From assembly GCA_041725935.1 (NCBI GenBank), contig JBGRQD010000010.1, positions 1 to 64,000 of the forward strand: a stretch of 64,000 nt of DNA, given 5' to 3'. A program made the position numbers and the translations under genes. The notes beneath the pieces were generated by a model, which was not told the origin of the DNA, did no database searches, and saw only the letters and a list, made by a program, of their open reading frames with translations. Shown here piece after piece: positions 46,114 through 55,555 of this stretch. The DNA comes from Marivita sp041725935 (GTDB lineage Bacteria; Pseudomonadota; Alphaproteobacteria; Rhodobacterales; Rhodobacteraceae). Position 1 is the stretch's first letter; every line of letters begins with the position of its first letter.

Positions 46114-46931
46114 CATTGCAGCACCGGAATGATCGCCCGGGCAACCGCTTCGGCAACATCGTGATGTGCGGTCCGACCGGGCAGACAGGCCGCGCGGGAC
46201 GTCTCCAGCGGGGGCACATCGAGGAACTCATCCTCGGCGCGCCACGTGGTCGGCACAACTTCGATCACCCCGCGCACATGCGGCGCAAGCGCATCGATCA
46301 TGCGACGTGTCAGGAACAGCTCAGTCCCGGTCCCGCCAACAGTGTCGTCGGGCAGCGCGTGCTGCGCGAACCACAGCAGTAACACCTCTGCATTCATCTG
46401 CGCGATCAGCGACCGCATCCGCGCCTGCCACGCGTCTTTCACCTCTTGTGCGACCATGTCGAACCGGTCCGGACAGATCGCATGCAAGCGCGCCAACAGG
46501 TGCCGGGTAAAATGGACCTCGGTAAAATCCATCTCGGGATAGAGCGATTTCAACGGCTGCGACGCTTTGAGAAAACGGTCGTTCCGGCGCGGATGCGTCG
46601 CATAGAACCGGTTCGATGTGTTGTGTGCGCCGGTCACCTGAATCACGGCCACCCGCGCTTGCGCCGCCGTAGCGAAGGCACCGGGATCGTTCAGATAGGC
46701 GTCTATGCCCGCATTTTCGACACCCAGATTGACAACCGTGCAGCCAACCCGCGCCTCAAGCTGCTGTGACCAGGGCTGCGGCACATAGCGCCCGTAAACA
46801 CCACAGCCCCCAAGACAGGCCACATAGGGCGACCGCAACGACCGCCGCGGCCCCCGAAACCACAAACGCGATCCACCATAGCGACACGGCGCATAATCAA
46901 TACCCTGATTGCGCGTGGACGAAATATCCAT
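46113..46931 (-). CDS. Conserved protein, DUF6473-like
   Basis: About 272 residues, soluble, with GPRRSLRSPYVACLGGCGVYGRYVPQPWSQQLEARVGCTVVNLGVENAGIDAYL near the N-terminus. This resembles a DUF6473-type family of roseobacters, with features reminiscent of SGNH-like hydrolases (a Gly-Gly strand after the N-terminal beta-strand and a downstream NAG-like motif). I could not establish catalytic residues. The start at 46931 has GGGTG upstream. Function unknown. Confidence 0.6.
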   Translation of the reverse strand: MDISSTRNQGIDYAPCRYGGSRLWFRGPRRSLRSPYVACLGGCGVYGRYVPQPWSQQLEARVGCTVVNLGVENAGIDAYLNDPGAFATAAQARVAVIQVTGAHNTSNRFYATHPRRNDRFLKASQPLKSLYPEMDFTEVHFTRHLLARLHAICPDRFDMVAQEVKDAWQARMRSLIAQMNAEVLLLWFAQHALPDDTVGGTGTELFLTRRMIDALAPHVRGVIEVVPTTWRAEDEFLDVPPLETSRAACLPGRTAHHDVAEAVARAIIPVLQ

Positions 46932-47080
46932 ACACCACACCCTTTTCTTCACCCATTGATGAAACTGGCGCGATTCGGTTCCCAAAACGCTAAAGCTAAA
47001 AATCGACGGATCACCCCGATCCGCCTTGCAGCCCACTTCCCCACAAGTCATTGTTGCGGCGAAACGGACGGAGCATTCGC

Positions 47081-47956
47081 ATGACGGTCAATTCAATCGG
47101 CGTGGTCGGGGCTGGCCAGATGGGCAACGGGATCGCCCATGTGATGGCCTTGGCAGGCTATGATGTTGTCCTGAATGATATCAGCAAAGACGCCCTCGAA
47201 CGCGCAACCGACCTGATCGGGCGCAACATGGACCGGCAGGTCAGCCGCGAAAAGATCACGCAGGACGAACGCGATCAGGCGATGGGGCGCATCGTCACCA
47301 CACAGGACCTGCCGCATGTCGCGGGAACTGACCTGATCATCGAAGCCGCGACCGAACAGGAAACCATCAAGCAAAAGATCTTCGACAGCCTCCTGCCGCA
47401 TCTGGCCGAGCATACGATCCTGACATCGAACACCTCGTCGATCTCGATCACGCGCCTCGCCAGCCGTACGGATCGTCCGGAAAAATTCATGGGGTTCCAC
47501 TTCATGAACCCGGTTCCGGTGATGCAACTGGTCGAGCTGATCCGCGGCATTGCCACGGACAAGCCAACATACGAAACCTGCCTGGGCGTGGTCGAAAAAC
47601 TCGGCAAGACCGCCGCCTCGGCCGAGGATTTTCCCGCCTTTATAGTCAATCGCATCCTGATGCCGATGATCAACGAGGCGGTCTATACGCTTTACGAGGG
47701 CGTCGGAAACGTGAACTCCATCGACCAGTCGATGAAGCTGGGCGCGAACCATCCGATGGGGCCGCTGGAACTGGCCGATTTCATCGGTCTCGACACCTGT
47801 CTGGCGATCATGAACGTGCTGCATGACGGGCTTGCGGACACGAAATACCGCCCCTGCCCTTTGCTGACGAAATATGTCGAGGCGGGCTGGTTGGGTCGCA
47901 AGACGCAACGCGGGTTCTATGATTATCGCGGCGACGTGCCGGTTCCGACGCGTTAA
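47081..47956 (+). CDS. 3-hydroxybutyryl-CoA dehydrogenase
   Basis: 291 residues of the short 3-hydroxyacyl-CoA dehydrogenase family, oxidising (S)-3-hydroxybutyryl-CoA to acetoacetyl-CoA with NAD(P)+. The cofactor motif is IGVVGAGQMGNGIAHVMALAGYDV, the substrate-loop region is SNTSSISITRLAS, followed by GFHFMNPVPVMQLVELIRG with the catalytic His, and the C-terminal domain contains NRILMPMINEAVYTLYEG and ANHPMGPLELADFIGLD. Good ribosome site before ATG 47081. It lies just beyond etfBA, fitting fatty acid or butyrate metabolism. Confidence 0.94.
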   Translation: MTVNSIGVVGAGQMGNGIAHVMALAGYDVVLNDISKDALERATDLIGRNMDRQVSREKITQDERDQAMGRIVTTQDLPHVAGTDLIIEAATEQETIKQKIFDSLLPHLAEHTILTSNTSSISITRLASRTDRPEKFMGFHFMNPVPVMQLVELIRGIATDKPTYETCLGVVEKLGKTAASAEDFPAFIVNRILMPMINEAVYTLYEGVGNVNSIDQSMKLGANHPMGPLELADFIGLDTCLAIMNVLHDGLADTKYRPCPLLTKYVEAGWLGRKTQRGFYDYRGDVPVPTR

Positions 47957-48834
47957 GCCTTTTCGCCCAAGGCCATTGTGATCCTGCGCAATTCCACCAT
48001 GAATTCGCGCCCACGCCCGTTGAAGTTCTGAATCACTTCGGGGGAAATCGGCTCTCCGATAATCGGCTTCTGCGGCTTGCCACAGGCATGAATAACTTCA
48101 TTGATCAGCAAGCCCTGACGCAGGGTCGCCGAAACCCTGTTCGCAATCTGATAATACCGCGAATTCTGGCCCGGGAAATGAATCGGCACAACCGCTGCCC
48201 CTGAGCGCTGAATCAGATTGGCTGTGAAGGGGTTCCAATTGCGCTCGATGGCCGGCCCGAAAAGGGTGTCACTGGACGCGACCACACCCGATGGGAACAG
48301 CGCGATCACGCCTCCCTGTTTCAGATGCCCCATCGCGCGGCTGCGCATCTCGAGGCTTTGCTCTCTTGCATCTTCCTCATGTGGAAAAGGCACGGGGATC
48401 ATGAAGTCTTCGACTTCGGTCACACCGGTGAGCAAAGACCGTGTCAGAATCTTGTAATCCGTACGGACGCGACCGATCAGTTCGGCCAGTACCATCCCAT
48501 CGACCAGCCCATGAGGATGGTTTGCCACCACGATCACAGGACCGTCCTTGGGAATACGCGCCATCTGTTCCGCTGGCGTCTGGATCGCGATCTTCATCAG
48601 ACCCAAAGCCTGTCCCCAGAACGCCTGACCTTCGGCCGGGCCCATCCGTTCGAACTTGCGCACCAGGCGCAGCAACGGAATCTTGCCAGTCATCCATTCC
48701 ATCGTACGGATGGTGTTGGCTTTCCAAGGATTGGTAAACGTGTTGGCGTAGCTCAGTTTGCGCTTGTCATATGGCACATCCCCGGGCGCCACAGGGCGTC
48801 TGTCCGTCGATGTGTGCTGGTAGCTATCAACCAT
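47953..48834 (-). CDS. Lysophospholipid acyltransferase family protein
   Basis: 293 residues. The acyltransferase motif HX4D is NHPHGLVDG, with the second block VIALFPSGV. These enzymes transfer an acyl group to a glycerophospholipid precursor or an amino lipid; hemolysin-type OlsA-like members are close in style. No membrane helix is obvious, which fits a peripheral enzyme. Its stop overlaps the stop of the convergent dehydrogenase gene by four bases. Confidence 0.83.
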   Translation of the reverse strand: MVDSYQHTSTDRRPVAPGDVPYDKRKLSYANTFTNPWKANTIRTMEWMTGKIPLLRLVRKFERMGPAEGQAFWGQALGLMKIAIQTPAEQMARIPKDGPVIVVANHPHGLVDGMVLAELIGRVRTDYKILTRSLLTGVTEVEDFMIPVPFPHEEDAREQSLEMRSRAMGHLKQGGVIALFPSGVVASSDTLFGPAIERNWNPFTANLIQRSGAAVVPIHFPGQNSRYYQIANRVSATLRQGLLINEVIHACGKPQKPIIGEPISPEVIQNFNGRGREFMVELRRITMALGEKA

Positions 48835-48882
48835 ATGGCAGCAAGACGTCCTGTTTTCGGTTGGCGCGACTGACCTGGAAGA

Positions 48883-49161
48883 TCAGTTGCCTTCTCCAAA
48901 GCGGTCGGCCACCAAAGTTTCGATTGCGGTGACAAGAGCCTCTGCGTCCGGCCCGGAAGTGACTACCTCAATAGACGTTCCTTTGGAAGCTGCCAACATC
49001 AAAAGCCCCATGATGCTGTCACCAGACGCACTCATGCCATCTTTGCTGACTTCCGCCGTGGCATCGAAGCCTTCGACAACCTCGACAAGCTTTGCCGACG
49101 CCCGGGCGTGCAATCCCTTTTCGTTAACAATTTTCAAAACGCGTTGCGCCGTGGCGGACAT
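48883..49161 (-). CDS. HPr-family phosphocarrier
   Basis: 92 residues. The phosphorylated His18 is in EKGLHARAS, and Ser49 in GDSIMGLLML corresponds to the HPr-kinase site Ser46. Belongs to the nitrogen-type phosphotransfer system rather than a sugar transporter. GGGAGG precedes the ATG. Last gene of the chvI-chvG-hprK-rapZ-EIIA-HPr run. Confidence 0.94.
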   Translation of the reverse strand: MSATAQRVLKIVNEKGLHARASAKLVEVVEGFDATAEVSKDGMSASGDSIMGLLMLAASKGTSIEVVTSGPDAEALVTAIETLVADRFGEGN

Positions 49162-49188
49162 GATGCCGGGCCTCCCTAACCCTCGTGA

Positions 49189-49590
49189 TCAGGCGTTCTG
49201 ATCCAGAGTAATGTCTTGGCTGTCAATGTATTTCCGACCGGCATCCAGTGCAGCCCGCACAGCTTCGGGCACAGTCTTGTCGCGGCTCTTCGCCAGTTTG
49301 ATCAGCATCGGCAGATTGGCACCGTAGACGATCCGGCGGTTTTCCGGCTGACAGGCCCGGAGGCTCAGGTTCGAGGGTGAGCCGCCGAACATATCCGTCA
49401 CGATGACGACACCCTTGCCGACATCCACTTCGTCGGCCAGCGCACAAATCTCGGACTGTTTTGCTTCCCGGTTGTGATCAGCATTGATCGAGACCGCGGC
49501 CATGCCAGATTGCTGACCGACAACATGTTCGACCGCAGACAGGTATTCGTGCGCCAAACCGCCATGCGCAACGATCACGATCCCGATCAC
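49189..49590 (-). CDS. PTS system mannose-type EIIA component
   Basis: 133 residues of the EIIA-Man family; the phosphorylated His9 is in VAHGG, and GVVIVTDMFGGSPSNLSL follows the typical fold. It takes phosphate from HPr, but without EIIB/EIIC sugar components here it probably serves regulation in the nitrogen-type system. Its start overlaps the rapZ stop (ATGA). Confidence 0.92.
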   Translation of the reverse strand: MIGIVIVAHGGLAHEYLSAVEHVVGQQSGMAAVSINADHNREAKQSEICALADEVDVGKGVVIVTDMFGGSPSNLSLRACQPENRRIVYGANLPMLIKLAKSRDKTVPEAVRAALDAGRKYIDSQDITLDQNA

Positions 49591-50510
49591 TCTGTCGTCC
49601 CTCCAAGATCCGCCGACACTGCCGTGACAGCGGGCACCATTCCGCGCCGCTCAAGTTCCTTATGCCCAATTGACACTCGCCAGCCCTGTACTGCAAGGGT
49701 TCGTGCCACCTGTTCCGTCACGACGACCGAACGGTGTTGCCCCCCGGTACACCCGATCGCAATCGAGACATGCGTTTTCCCTTCTCGGTCCACCTCGGGC
49801 AGCAGAAATGCAAGCATATCGCCGATCTTGCCAACGAACTCAGAAAACCGGCTGTCCGACGACACGAACTCCTGAACCTCGGCATCCAACCCGGTTTTTC
49901 CACGCAGATGCGCTTCCCAATGCGGATTGGACAGGAATCGGCAGTCAAACACCATATCCACGCCATGCGGAATCCCGCGTTTGTATGAAAAAGACTGCAG
50001 CGCGACCGACAGTTTCTGTGACGTTGCATCGGCAAACCACTTGTGTAACTCAGCCTTGAGGTCATGCGGCGAAAGCTGGGACGTGTCGATCAGGATATCC
50101 GCGCGGCGTTCGACAGGCCGCAGCAGCTCGATCTCGCGAGCGATGCCGATTTCCGGCGTTTCCGCCTGCGCCATTGGATGCCTGCGCCGTGTTTCGGAAT
50201 AGCGCCTTAGCAGAATGTCCGGCCGACAATCGAGGTACAGCAAGGTGGCATTGCCTTCGGTCTCGCGCAGCAGGTCATCATGCAATTCCAACAGCCGCGC
50301 CAAAGAGAAATCCCGGTTCCGCACGTCGATTCCAAGGGCCATCGGGTGCGCCAGTGGCTCGTCTTCGAACAGCCGTGGGATCATACGAAGAGGGATGTTG
50401 TCGATCGCCTCGAAACCCAGATCTTCGAGGACATTGACCGCAGTGCTCCTACCCGCTCCCGAAGGACCGGTCACCAGAACTACGCGCGTTGGATTGGGCT
50501 GGGTCGCCAT
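49587..50510 (-). CDS. rapZ: RNase adapter protein RapZ
   Basis: 307 residues. In E. coli RapZ delivers glucosamine-6-phosphate-controlling sRNA to RNase E; in alphaproteobacteria the equivalent role is less clear. The Walker A is GPSGAGRST with Arg in place of Lys, then LEDLGFEAIDNIPL. The C-terminal half contains GCTGGQHRSVVVTE and HKELERRG. Start ATG 50510 preferred over an upstream ATG. It lies in the PTS/ChvGI gene group. Confidence 0.94.
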   Translation of the reverse strand: MATQPNPTRVVLVTGPSGAGRSTAVNVLEDLGFEAIDNIPLRMIPRLFEDEPLAHPMALGIDVRNRDFSLARLLELHDDLLRETEGNATLLYLDCRPDILLRRYSETRRRHPMAQAETPEIGIAREIELLRPVERRADILIDTSQLSPHDLKAELHKWFADATSQKLSVALQSFSYKRGIPHGVDMVFDCRFLSNPHWEAHLRGKTGLDAEVQEFVSSDSRFSEFVGKIGDMLAFLLPEVDREGKTHVSIAIGCTGGQHRSVVVTEQVARTLAVQGWRVSIGHKELERRGMVPAVTAVSADLGGTTE

Positions 50511-50526
50511 GTCTGTATTTCCACGC

Positions 50527-50967
50527 TCAAGGCCGCAGGTCCGCACGCCCGTTACTTGTCAGATATTGCAGGATAGCCGCAGGGAAATGCCGCGTATCCA
50601 CATTGTGCAGCAATGGGAACATTTGTGAAAGATAGGTGATGGTGCGATGGGGCGGCAGTCGGTCGATTTCCGTCTGATCCATATCAACAACCAGCGCAAG
50701 GGCAACGGGCGAGCGGTGGCACGCGTGCAAAAGGCCGACGCCGCGTGCTTCGATCATGCCGCAGAGCGGGTCGGGGCATGTCAGCATCACATCCGTGCCT
50801 GACAGCGACAGAATCACCCGGTCATCGGCCACCAGCGTCGCGCCCCGTGCCATCATCTCCAGCGCGAGAGACGATTTCCCACGGCCAGACGCCCCCGTGA
50901 TCAGGGCCGCGCGGTCACCGACGGCAACTGCGGTGGCGTGCAGAACAAGCGAGTCGGTCGCCGCCAT
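50527..50967 (-). CDS. hprK: Short HPr kinase/phosphorylase
   Basis: 146 residues, the catalytic part only; the N-terminal domain of the Gram-positive enzyme is missing, as is usual in alphaproteobacteria. The Walker A is GASGRGKSS, and the HprK signature is read as IEARGVGLLH. It phosphorylates HPr on serine, adjusting the phosphotransfer network. Next to chvG on the same strand. Confidence 0.92.
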   Translation of the reverse strand: MAATDSLVLHATAVAVGDRAALITGASGRGKSSLALEMMARGATLVADDRVILSLSGTDVMLTCPDPLCGMIEARGVGLLHACHRSPVALALVVDMDQTEIDRLPPHRTITYLSQMFPLLHNVDTRHFPAAILQYLTSNGRADLRP

Positions 50968-50975
50968 CGCGGGGC

Positions 50976-52697
50976 CTAAAGCGGCAGGCCAACAACAAAT
51001 CGCGCCCCGAGCGGTTCGGATGTCGCGTCCGCTTCGGTCGGGCGGATGTTTTCGGCCCAGATCACGCCGCCATGCGCTTCGACGATCTGCTTTGAGATCG
51101 CCAGCCCAAGTCCGGAATTGTTGCCGAAATCGGTTTCAGGCCGCTGCGAATAGAAGCGTTTGAAGATCTTTGTCAAAGCCTCATCGGGAATGCCGGGCCC
51201 GGTATCCTCGACCACGATCAGAACACGGTTCTCGCGGCGGCGCGCCCAGATTCGAATGGCATCCCCGTCTTCGCAGAAACTGATCGCGTTGGTGATCAGG
51301 TTGACGAAGACCTGCGCCAGCCGTGCCTCGAGCCCATGAACCAGGATCGGTCGATCCGGCAAATCCGAGATAAATTCAATGCCCCGGCGTTTCGCGTCGT
51401 CTCCGAGAAATTGTGACAGGTTCTGGAGCATTTCCAGAAGATTGAACTCGGCCTCTTCTTCTTTGACCAGTTCGCTGTCCAGACGCGACGCGTTGGAGAT
51501 ATCGCTGACAAGGCGGTCGAGACGGCGCACATCATGGTCGATCACATCAAGCAGACGTTCGACCTGATCGGGGCGTTTTGCCAGACGCAAGGTGCCCACC
51601 GCAGAGCGCAGCGATGCCAGCGGATTCTTGATTTCATGCGCCACATCGGCAGCGAATTGTTCGTTTGCGTCGATCCGGTCGTACAGCGCTGCAACCATAC
51701 CTCGCAACGCTCCGGACAGACGCCCGATTTCGTCGGGTCGTGCGGTCAGGTCGGGAATGCGAATGCGGCCGGAGGATACGTTGCGCCGGTTGCGGTCGCG
51801 CCCCACCTCTGCCGCGTCAGCCAGATTGGAAATCGGGTTCGAGATCGTCGATGCCAGAACAAGGCTCAGCCCGATCGACACAAGCGTGGCGATGACGAAC
51901 ATCTGCAGGACATTCTCGCGCTCAAGCCGCACTGCGGCGTCGATTTCCGGCGCAAAGCTGACCAGCGCGATGGTGCCTGCAACACCGCTGGCAACTTCGA
52001 TGGGACTGATCGCTGTAAAGATCGTCTCGCCGCCCGGCCCTTCGGACCGTTCGATCCGTGTCTGCGTCGGGTCGGTCTCTTCAATCTGGCGGCGCAGGAT
52101 GTCTTCGAGCGTCACCGGCTCCATGCCTGTATCGGTCTGGAATACCGAGGAAACGCTGCTCCAGACCGTCAGCAGGAAGTCCGAGATCACGGTCGGCTTT
52201 TCGGAAATTGAAAGTCCGTTGGCACCAGTCATCGGCCCGTCGACATTGCCGACAAGAAAGCGAGCGGCATCAAAGACGAACACCTGCCGACCGGGGCGCA
52301 TCTCGAGATTTTCCAGCGTCTCTGACACGTCGATGCCTTCGCCGAGGGCGAGGTTCACCACCTCATCCTGCATCACCTGCGCTTCGAACACATCGGCAAT
52401 CAGCTCGACCTCAACGCGTACCGCCTCGGCCTTTTGTTCGGCCAAGGTGTCACGCGACGAGTTCAGGAAAAGAATGCCCGCAACAAGAAAATTGAGGGCC
52501 ACAAGGTTGAAGGTGATGATCTTGCGGGTCAGCGGTGACCGGTTGAGAGCGAACAGACCCCGCTTTTCCCGACTGCTGCGCACTTCTGCTTCGACATTTC
52601 TGTCGGGGGCGACCCAGTCATCCCCGAGCACCACATCCGCATCCTTGCGCCCGCCGTCCTTGCTGTGGGTCACACCCTCAACCAGTGCCATGGTCAC
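50976..52697 (-). CDS. chvG: Sensor histidine kinase ChvG
   Basis: 573 residues. Two membrane helices (about 59-80 and 265-285) flank a periplasmic sensing domain; then comes HAMP and the kinase core, with His354 in VAHEIKNPLASL. The ATPase domain ends about 555. ChvG with ChvI controls cell-surface, acid and symbiosis or virulence responses in alphaproteobacteria. Its start overlaps the chvI stop. pckA is adjacent, as in other members of the order. Confidence 0.93.
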   Translation of the reverse strand: MTMALVEGVTHSKDGGRKDADVVLGDDWVAPDRNVEAEVRSSREKRGLFALNRSPLTRKIITFNLVALNFLVAGILFLNSSRDTLAEQKAEAVRVEVELIADVFEAQVMQDEVVNLALGEGIDVSETLENLEMRPGRQVFVFDAARFLVGNVDGPMTGANGLSISEKPTVISDFLLTVWSSVSSVFQTDTGMEPVTLEDILRRQIEETDPTQTRIERSEGPGGETIFTAISPIEVASGVAGTIALVSFAPEIDAAVRLERENVLQMFVIATLVSIGLSLVLASTISNPISNLADAAEVGRDRNRRNVSSGRIRIPDLTARPDEIGRLSGALRGMVAALYDRIDANEQFAADVAHEIKNPLASLRSAVGTLRLAKRPDQVERLLDVIDHDVRRLDRLVSDISNASRLDSELVKEEEAEFNLLEMLQNLSQFLGDDAKRRGIEFISDLPDRPILVHGLEARLAQVFVNLITNAISFCEDGDAIRIWARRRENRVLIVVEDTGPGIPDEALTKIFKRFYSQRPETDFGNNSGLGLAISKQIVEAHGGVIWAENIRPTEADATSEPLGARFVVGLPL

Positions 52698-53398
52698 TCT
52701 TCGTTGTAACGGTAACCGATCCCGTAAAGCGTCTCGATAGCCGAGAAATCATTGTCGACCGTGCGCATCTTCTTGCGCAGGCGCTTGATGTGGCTATCGA
52801 TCGTACGGTCATCGACATAGACCTGATCGTCATAGGCCACGTCCATCAGCTGATCGCGTGATTTCACGAAGCCTGGACGCTGTGCAAGCGCCTGAAGCAA
52901 AAGGAATTCGGTCACGGTCAGCGACACGTCTTGGCCTTTCCAGGACACCGAATGCCGCAGCGGGTCCATGCTCAGGTTGCCCCGCACCATGAGCTTGGTC
53001 TCTTCAACCTCAACGCCGCTGGCATCACCGGCGATCGCATCCTGACGCCGCAACAGGGCACGTATACGTTCCACCAGAAGGCGCTGGGAAAACGGTTTCT
53101 TGACGTAGTCATCCGCGCCCATACGCAGACCCAGAACCTCGTCGATCTCGTCATCTTTGGAGGTGAGAAAGATCACCGGCATCTTGGATTTCTGGCGCAC
53201 GCGCTGCAACAGATCCATCCCGTCCATACGGGGCATCTTGATATCGAAGACGGCCATATCGGGCATTTTCTTGTTGAACGCGTCAAGCGCGGCCTGTCCG
53301 TCATTATAGGTCTCAACCTCGAAACCCTCTGCCTCAAGGGTGATCGCGACCGATGTCAGGATATTCCTGTCATCGTCCACAAGGGCGATTTTCGACAT
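52694..53398 (-). CDS. chvI: Response regulator ChvI
   Basis: 234 residues: receiver domain with the phosphoacceptor Asp in AVFDIKMPRMDG, then a winged helix of the OmpR type (VTEFLLLQALAQRPGFVKSRDQLMDVAY). Partner of ChvG. The ATG at 53398 is chosen because AAGGA precedes it and the longer frame has no ribosome site. Transcribed away from pckA. A direct repeat TGTGTC at 53436-53451 lies in its promoter region. Confidence 0.94.
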   Translation of the reverse strand: MSKIALVDDDRNILTSVAITLEAEGFEVETYNDGQAALDAFNKKMPDMAVFDIKMPRMDGMDLLQRVRQKSKMPVIFLTSKDDEIDEVLGLRMGADDYVKKPFSQRLLVERIRALLRRQDAIAGDASGVEVEETKLMVRGNLSMDPLRHSVSWKGQDVSLTVTEFLLLQALAQRPGFVKSRDQLMDVAYDDQVYVDDRTIDSHIKRLRKKMRTVDNDFSAIETLYGIGYRYNEE

Positions 53399-53740
53399 GG
53401 ATTGTATTCCTTGTTCTGCTCTCAATTATGTTTTTTGTGTCATTATGTGTCTTTTTTCCGTTTGCGCCAACTTAATTTTGCGAATCAATCTGAGACGACA
53501 GCTTTATTGACACCGAAATGTCCTTACGGATGGCTAATTTGCATCACAGAGCCCGACGCGGGACGGACATGGTTGCGCTAAACCCGTTTTGGTTGCGCTA
53601 ACTGCGTGATTGCGTCCTGTTCAGATTTGGAAACGACATGCTATGAGGCAAACACCCTTGGCGTAACGTCACGGGCGGGACGCGTCGTTTCCGTCCCTCC
53701 GCAATACCGCCGCAGATGCGCGGCTACAGGAGCTTGGCAA
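53399..53740. promoter_or_regulatory. Divergent regulatory region between chvI and pckA
   Basis: No gene is seen in these 342 bases. Two features stand out: TGTGTC repeated at 53436-53441 and 53446-53451, ten bases apart (one helical turn), on the chvI side, and a 12-base direct repeat TGGTTGCGCTAA at 53570-53581 and 53590-53601, twenty bases apart (two helical turns), on the pckA side. The pckA repeats share GCGCTAA(C) with the element upstream of pyk. The exact promoters were not located. Confidence 0.6.
53570..53601. promoter_or_regulatory. Duplicated operator-like element upstream of pckA
   Basis: TGGTTGCGCTAA occurs twice with a 20-base period about 140-170 bases upstream of the pckA start. 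Equal spacing on one face of the helix is typical of tandem regulator sites. The right half matches the near-palindrome GTTACCGCTAAC before pyk. Candidate regulator: a LacI-family central-carbon regulator (CceR/PckR), by inference only. Confidence 0.45.
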
Positions 53741-55339
53741 ATGACATTTGGACGGGTGAACCCGGAATTCCGGCTGGAAGATCAACAGATCAACGGGCTT
53801 GGCAATGTCTATTACAACCTCACAGAGCCTGCGCTGATCGAAGCCGCTCTGAAACGCGGCGAAGGCACGCTGGGCAATGGCGGGGCGTTCCTTGTCACCA
53901 CCGGCAAGTTCACAGGCCGGTCCCCCAAGGACAAGCACGTGGTCAAGACCGACAGCGTCGTCGATACGATCTGGTGGGACAACAACGCCCCGATGTCGCC
54001 CGCAGGGTTTGACGCGCTCTATGCTGACATGCTCGAGCATATGAAGGGCCGGGAGTATTTCGTTCAGGACTTGACCGGCGGCGCGGACCCTAAGCATTCG
54101 ATTGACGTGCGCTTCGTTCAGGAACTCGCCTGGCACAACCTCTTCATCCGCCACATGATGCGCCGCCCCGAGCGCGAAGACCTCGACACGTTCACGGCCG
54201 ATTTCACCGTCATCAACTGCCCCTCGTTCAAGGCTGACCTCAATAAGCACAATTGCCGGTCCGAGACCGTGATCGCGATGAACTTCGACCGCAAGTTGAT
54301 CCTGATCGGCGGCACCGAATATGCGGGCGAGAACAAGAAATCCATCTTCTCGCTGCTGAACTACCTGCTGCCGGAAAAGGGCATCATGCCGATGCATTGC
54401 TCGGCCAACCACGCCGTCGGCAACCCGGTCGACACGGCGATCTTCTTTGGCCTGTCGGGTACGGGCAAAACCACGCTGTCGGCTGACCCGAACCGCGTGC
54501 TGATCGGCGACGACGAACATGGCTGGTCGGATCGGGGTACTTTCAACTTCGAAGGCGGATGCTACGCCAAGACGATCAACCTGAGCGCCGAGGCAGAGCC
54601 CGAGATCTATGCCACGACCGAGAAATTCGGCACCGTGATCGAGAACATGGTCTTTGACCCCGAAACCTTCGAGCTTGATTTCAAGGATGACAGCCTGACC
54701 GCGAACATGCGCTGCGCCTATCCGCTAGACTATATCTCGAATGCATCCGCCACAGCGCTTGGCGGGCACCCCAAGAACATCATCATGCTGACCTGCGATG
54801 CCTTCGGCGTCCTGCCCCCGATCTCTCGTCTGACACCGGCGCAGGCGATGTATCACTTCCTGTCGGGCTTCACCTCCAAGGTGGCAGGCACCGAACGCGG
54901 CGTCACGGAACCGGAACCCACGTTCTCGACCTGCTTCGGTGCGCCGTTCATGCCCCGCCGCCCCGAAGTTTACGGCAACCTGCTGCGCGAAAAGATCGCG
55001 TCGCACGGCGCGACCTGCTGGCTGGTCAACACAGGCTGGACGGGTGGCGCTTACGGCTCCGGCCAACGCATGCCGATCAAGGCGACCCGTGCGCTGCTGA
55101 CCGCGGCCCTTGACGGCAGTCTTGCCGAGGCCGAGTTCCGCAAGGATCCGTATTTCGGCTTCGAAGTCCCGGTCAAGGTCGAAGGCGTGCCGGACATGCT
55201 GCTCGATCCGCGCCGCACCTGGAACGACAAGGAGGCCTATGATGCGCAGGCGACCAAGCTGGTCCAGATGTTCGCCGACAATTTCGCGCAATACGTGCCT
55301 TACATCGATGACGATGTGAAAGCCGCCGCCATCGGTTAA
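53741..55339 (+). CDS. pckA: Phosphoenolpyruvate carboxykinase (ATP)
   Basis: 532 residues. It converts oxaloacetate and ATP to phosphoenolpyruvate, the committed step into gluconeogenesis from acids. Conserved sites are GRSPKDKH, the kinase-1a loop GLSGTGKTTLS, and DDEHGW with FNFEGGCYAK binding metal and substrate. The start is ATG 53741 with CAGGAG upstream; the earlier in-frame ATG lies in the promoter. Divergent from chvI. Elevated expression on acetate or similar substrates would be expected. Confidence 0.97.
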   Translation: MTFGRVNPEFRLEDQQINGLGNVYYNLTEPALIEAALKRGEGTLGNGGAFLVTTGKFTGRSPKDKHVVKTDSVVDTIWWDNNAPMSPAGFDALYADMLEHMKGREYFVQDLTGGADPKHSIDVRFVQELAWHNLFIRHMMRRPEREDLDTFTADFTVINCPSFKADLNKHNCRSETVIAMNFDRKLILIGGTEYAGENKKSIFSLLNYLLPEKGIMPMHCSANHAVGNPVDTAIFFGLSGTGKTTLSADPNRVLIGDDEHGWSDRGTFNFEGGCYAKTINLSAEAEPEIYATTEKFGTVIENMVFDPETFELDFKDDSLTANMRCAYPLDYISNASATALGGHPKNIIMLTCDAFGVLPPISRLTPAQAMYHFLSGFTSKVAGTERGVTEPEPTFSTCFGAPFMPRRPEVYGNLLREKIASHGATCWLVNTGWTGGAYGSGQRMPIKATRALLTAALDGSLAEAEFRKDPYFGFEVPVKVEGVPDMLLDPRRTWNDKEAYDAQATKLVQMFADNFAQYVPYIDDDVKAAAIG

Positions 55340-55373
55340 GACGGCCTGCGTCGAAAGGCGCTTGGAAAGACAG

Positions 55374-55412
55374 GGGCGGGCACACCATATTCATGGTGGT
55401 CCGCCCTTGTTG
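55374..55412 (+). terminator. Probable terminator after pckA
   Basis: GGGCGG...CACCAT and ATGGTG...CCGCCC form an imperfect long hairpin followed by the T-rich TTGTTGTTT. It lies 35 bases after the pckA stop. Confidence 0.6.
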
Positions 55413-55555
55413 TTTCTGTGCCCGCATCCGCATAGCGCCGCAGAGCAGCAATTCAATGCGAAAGATTGAAACAAATCTTGGGTGTATTTGGTATTTTTGT
55501 TGCGCTGCACCTGCAAACTGGATATCCAGCGGCAAAGTTGAAAAGGACACGATTC

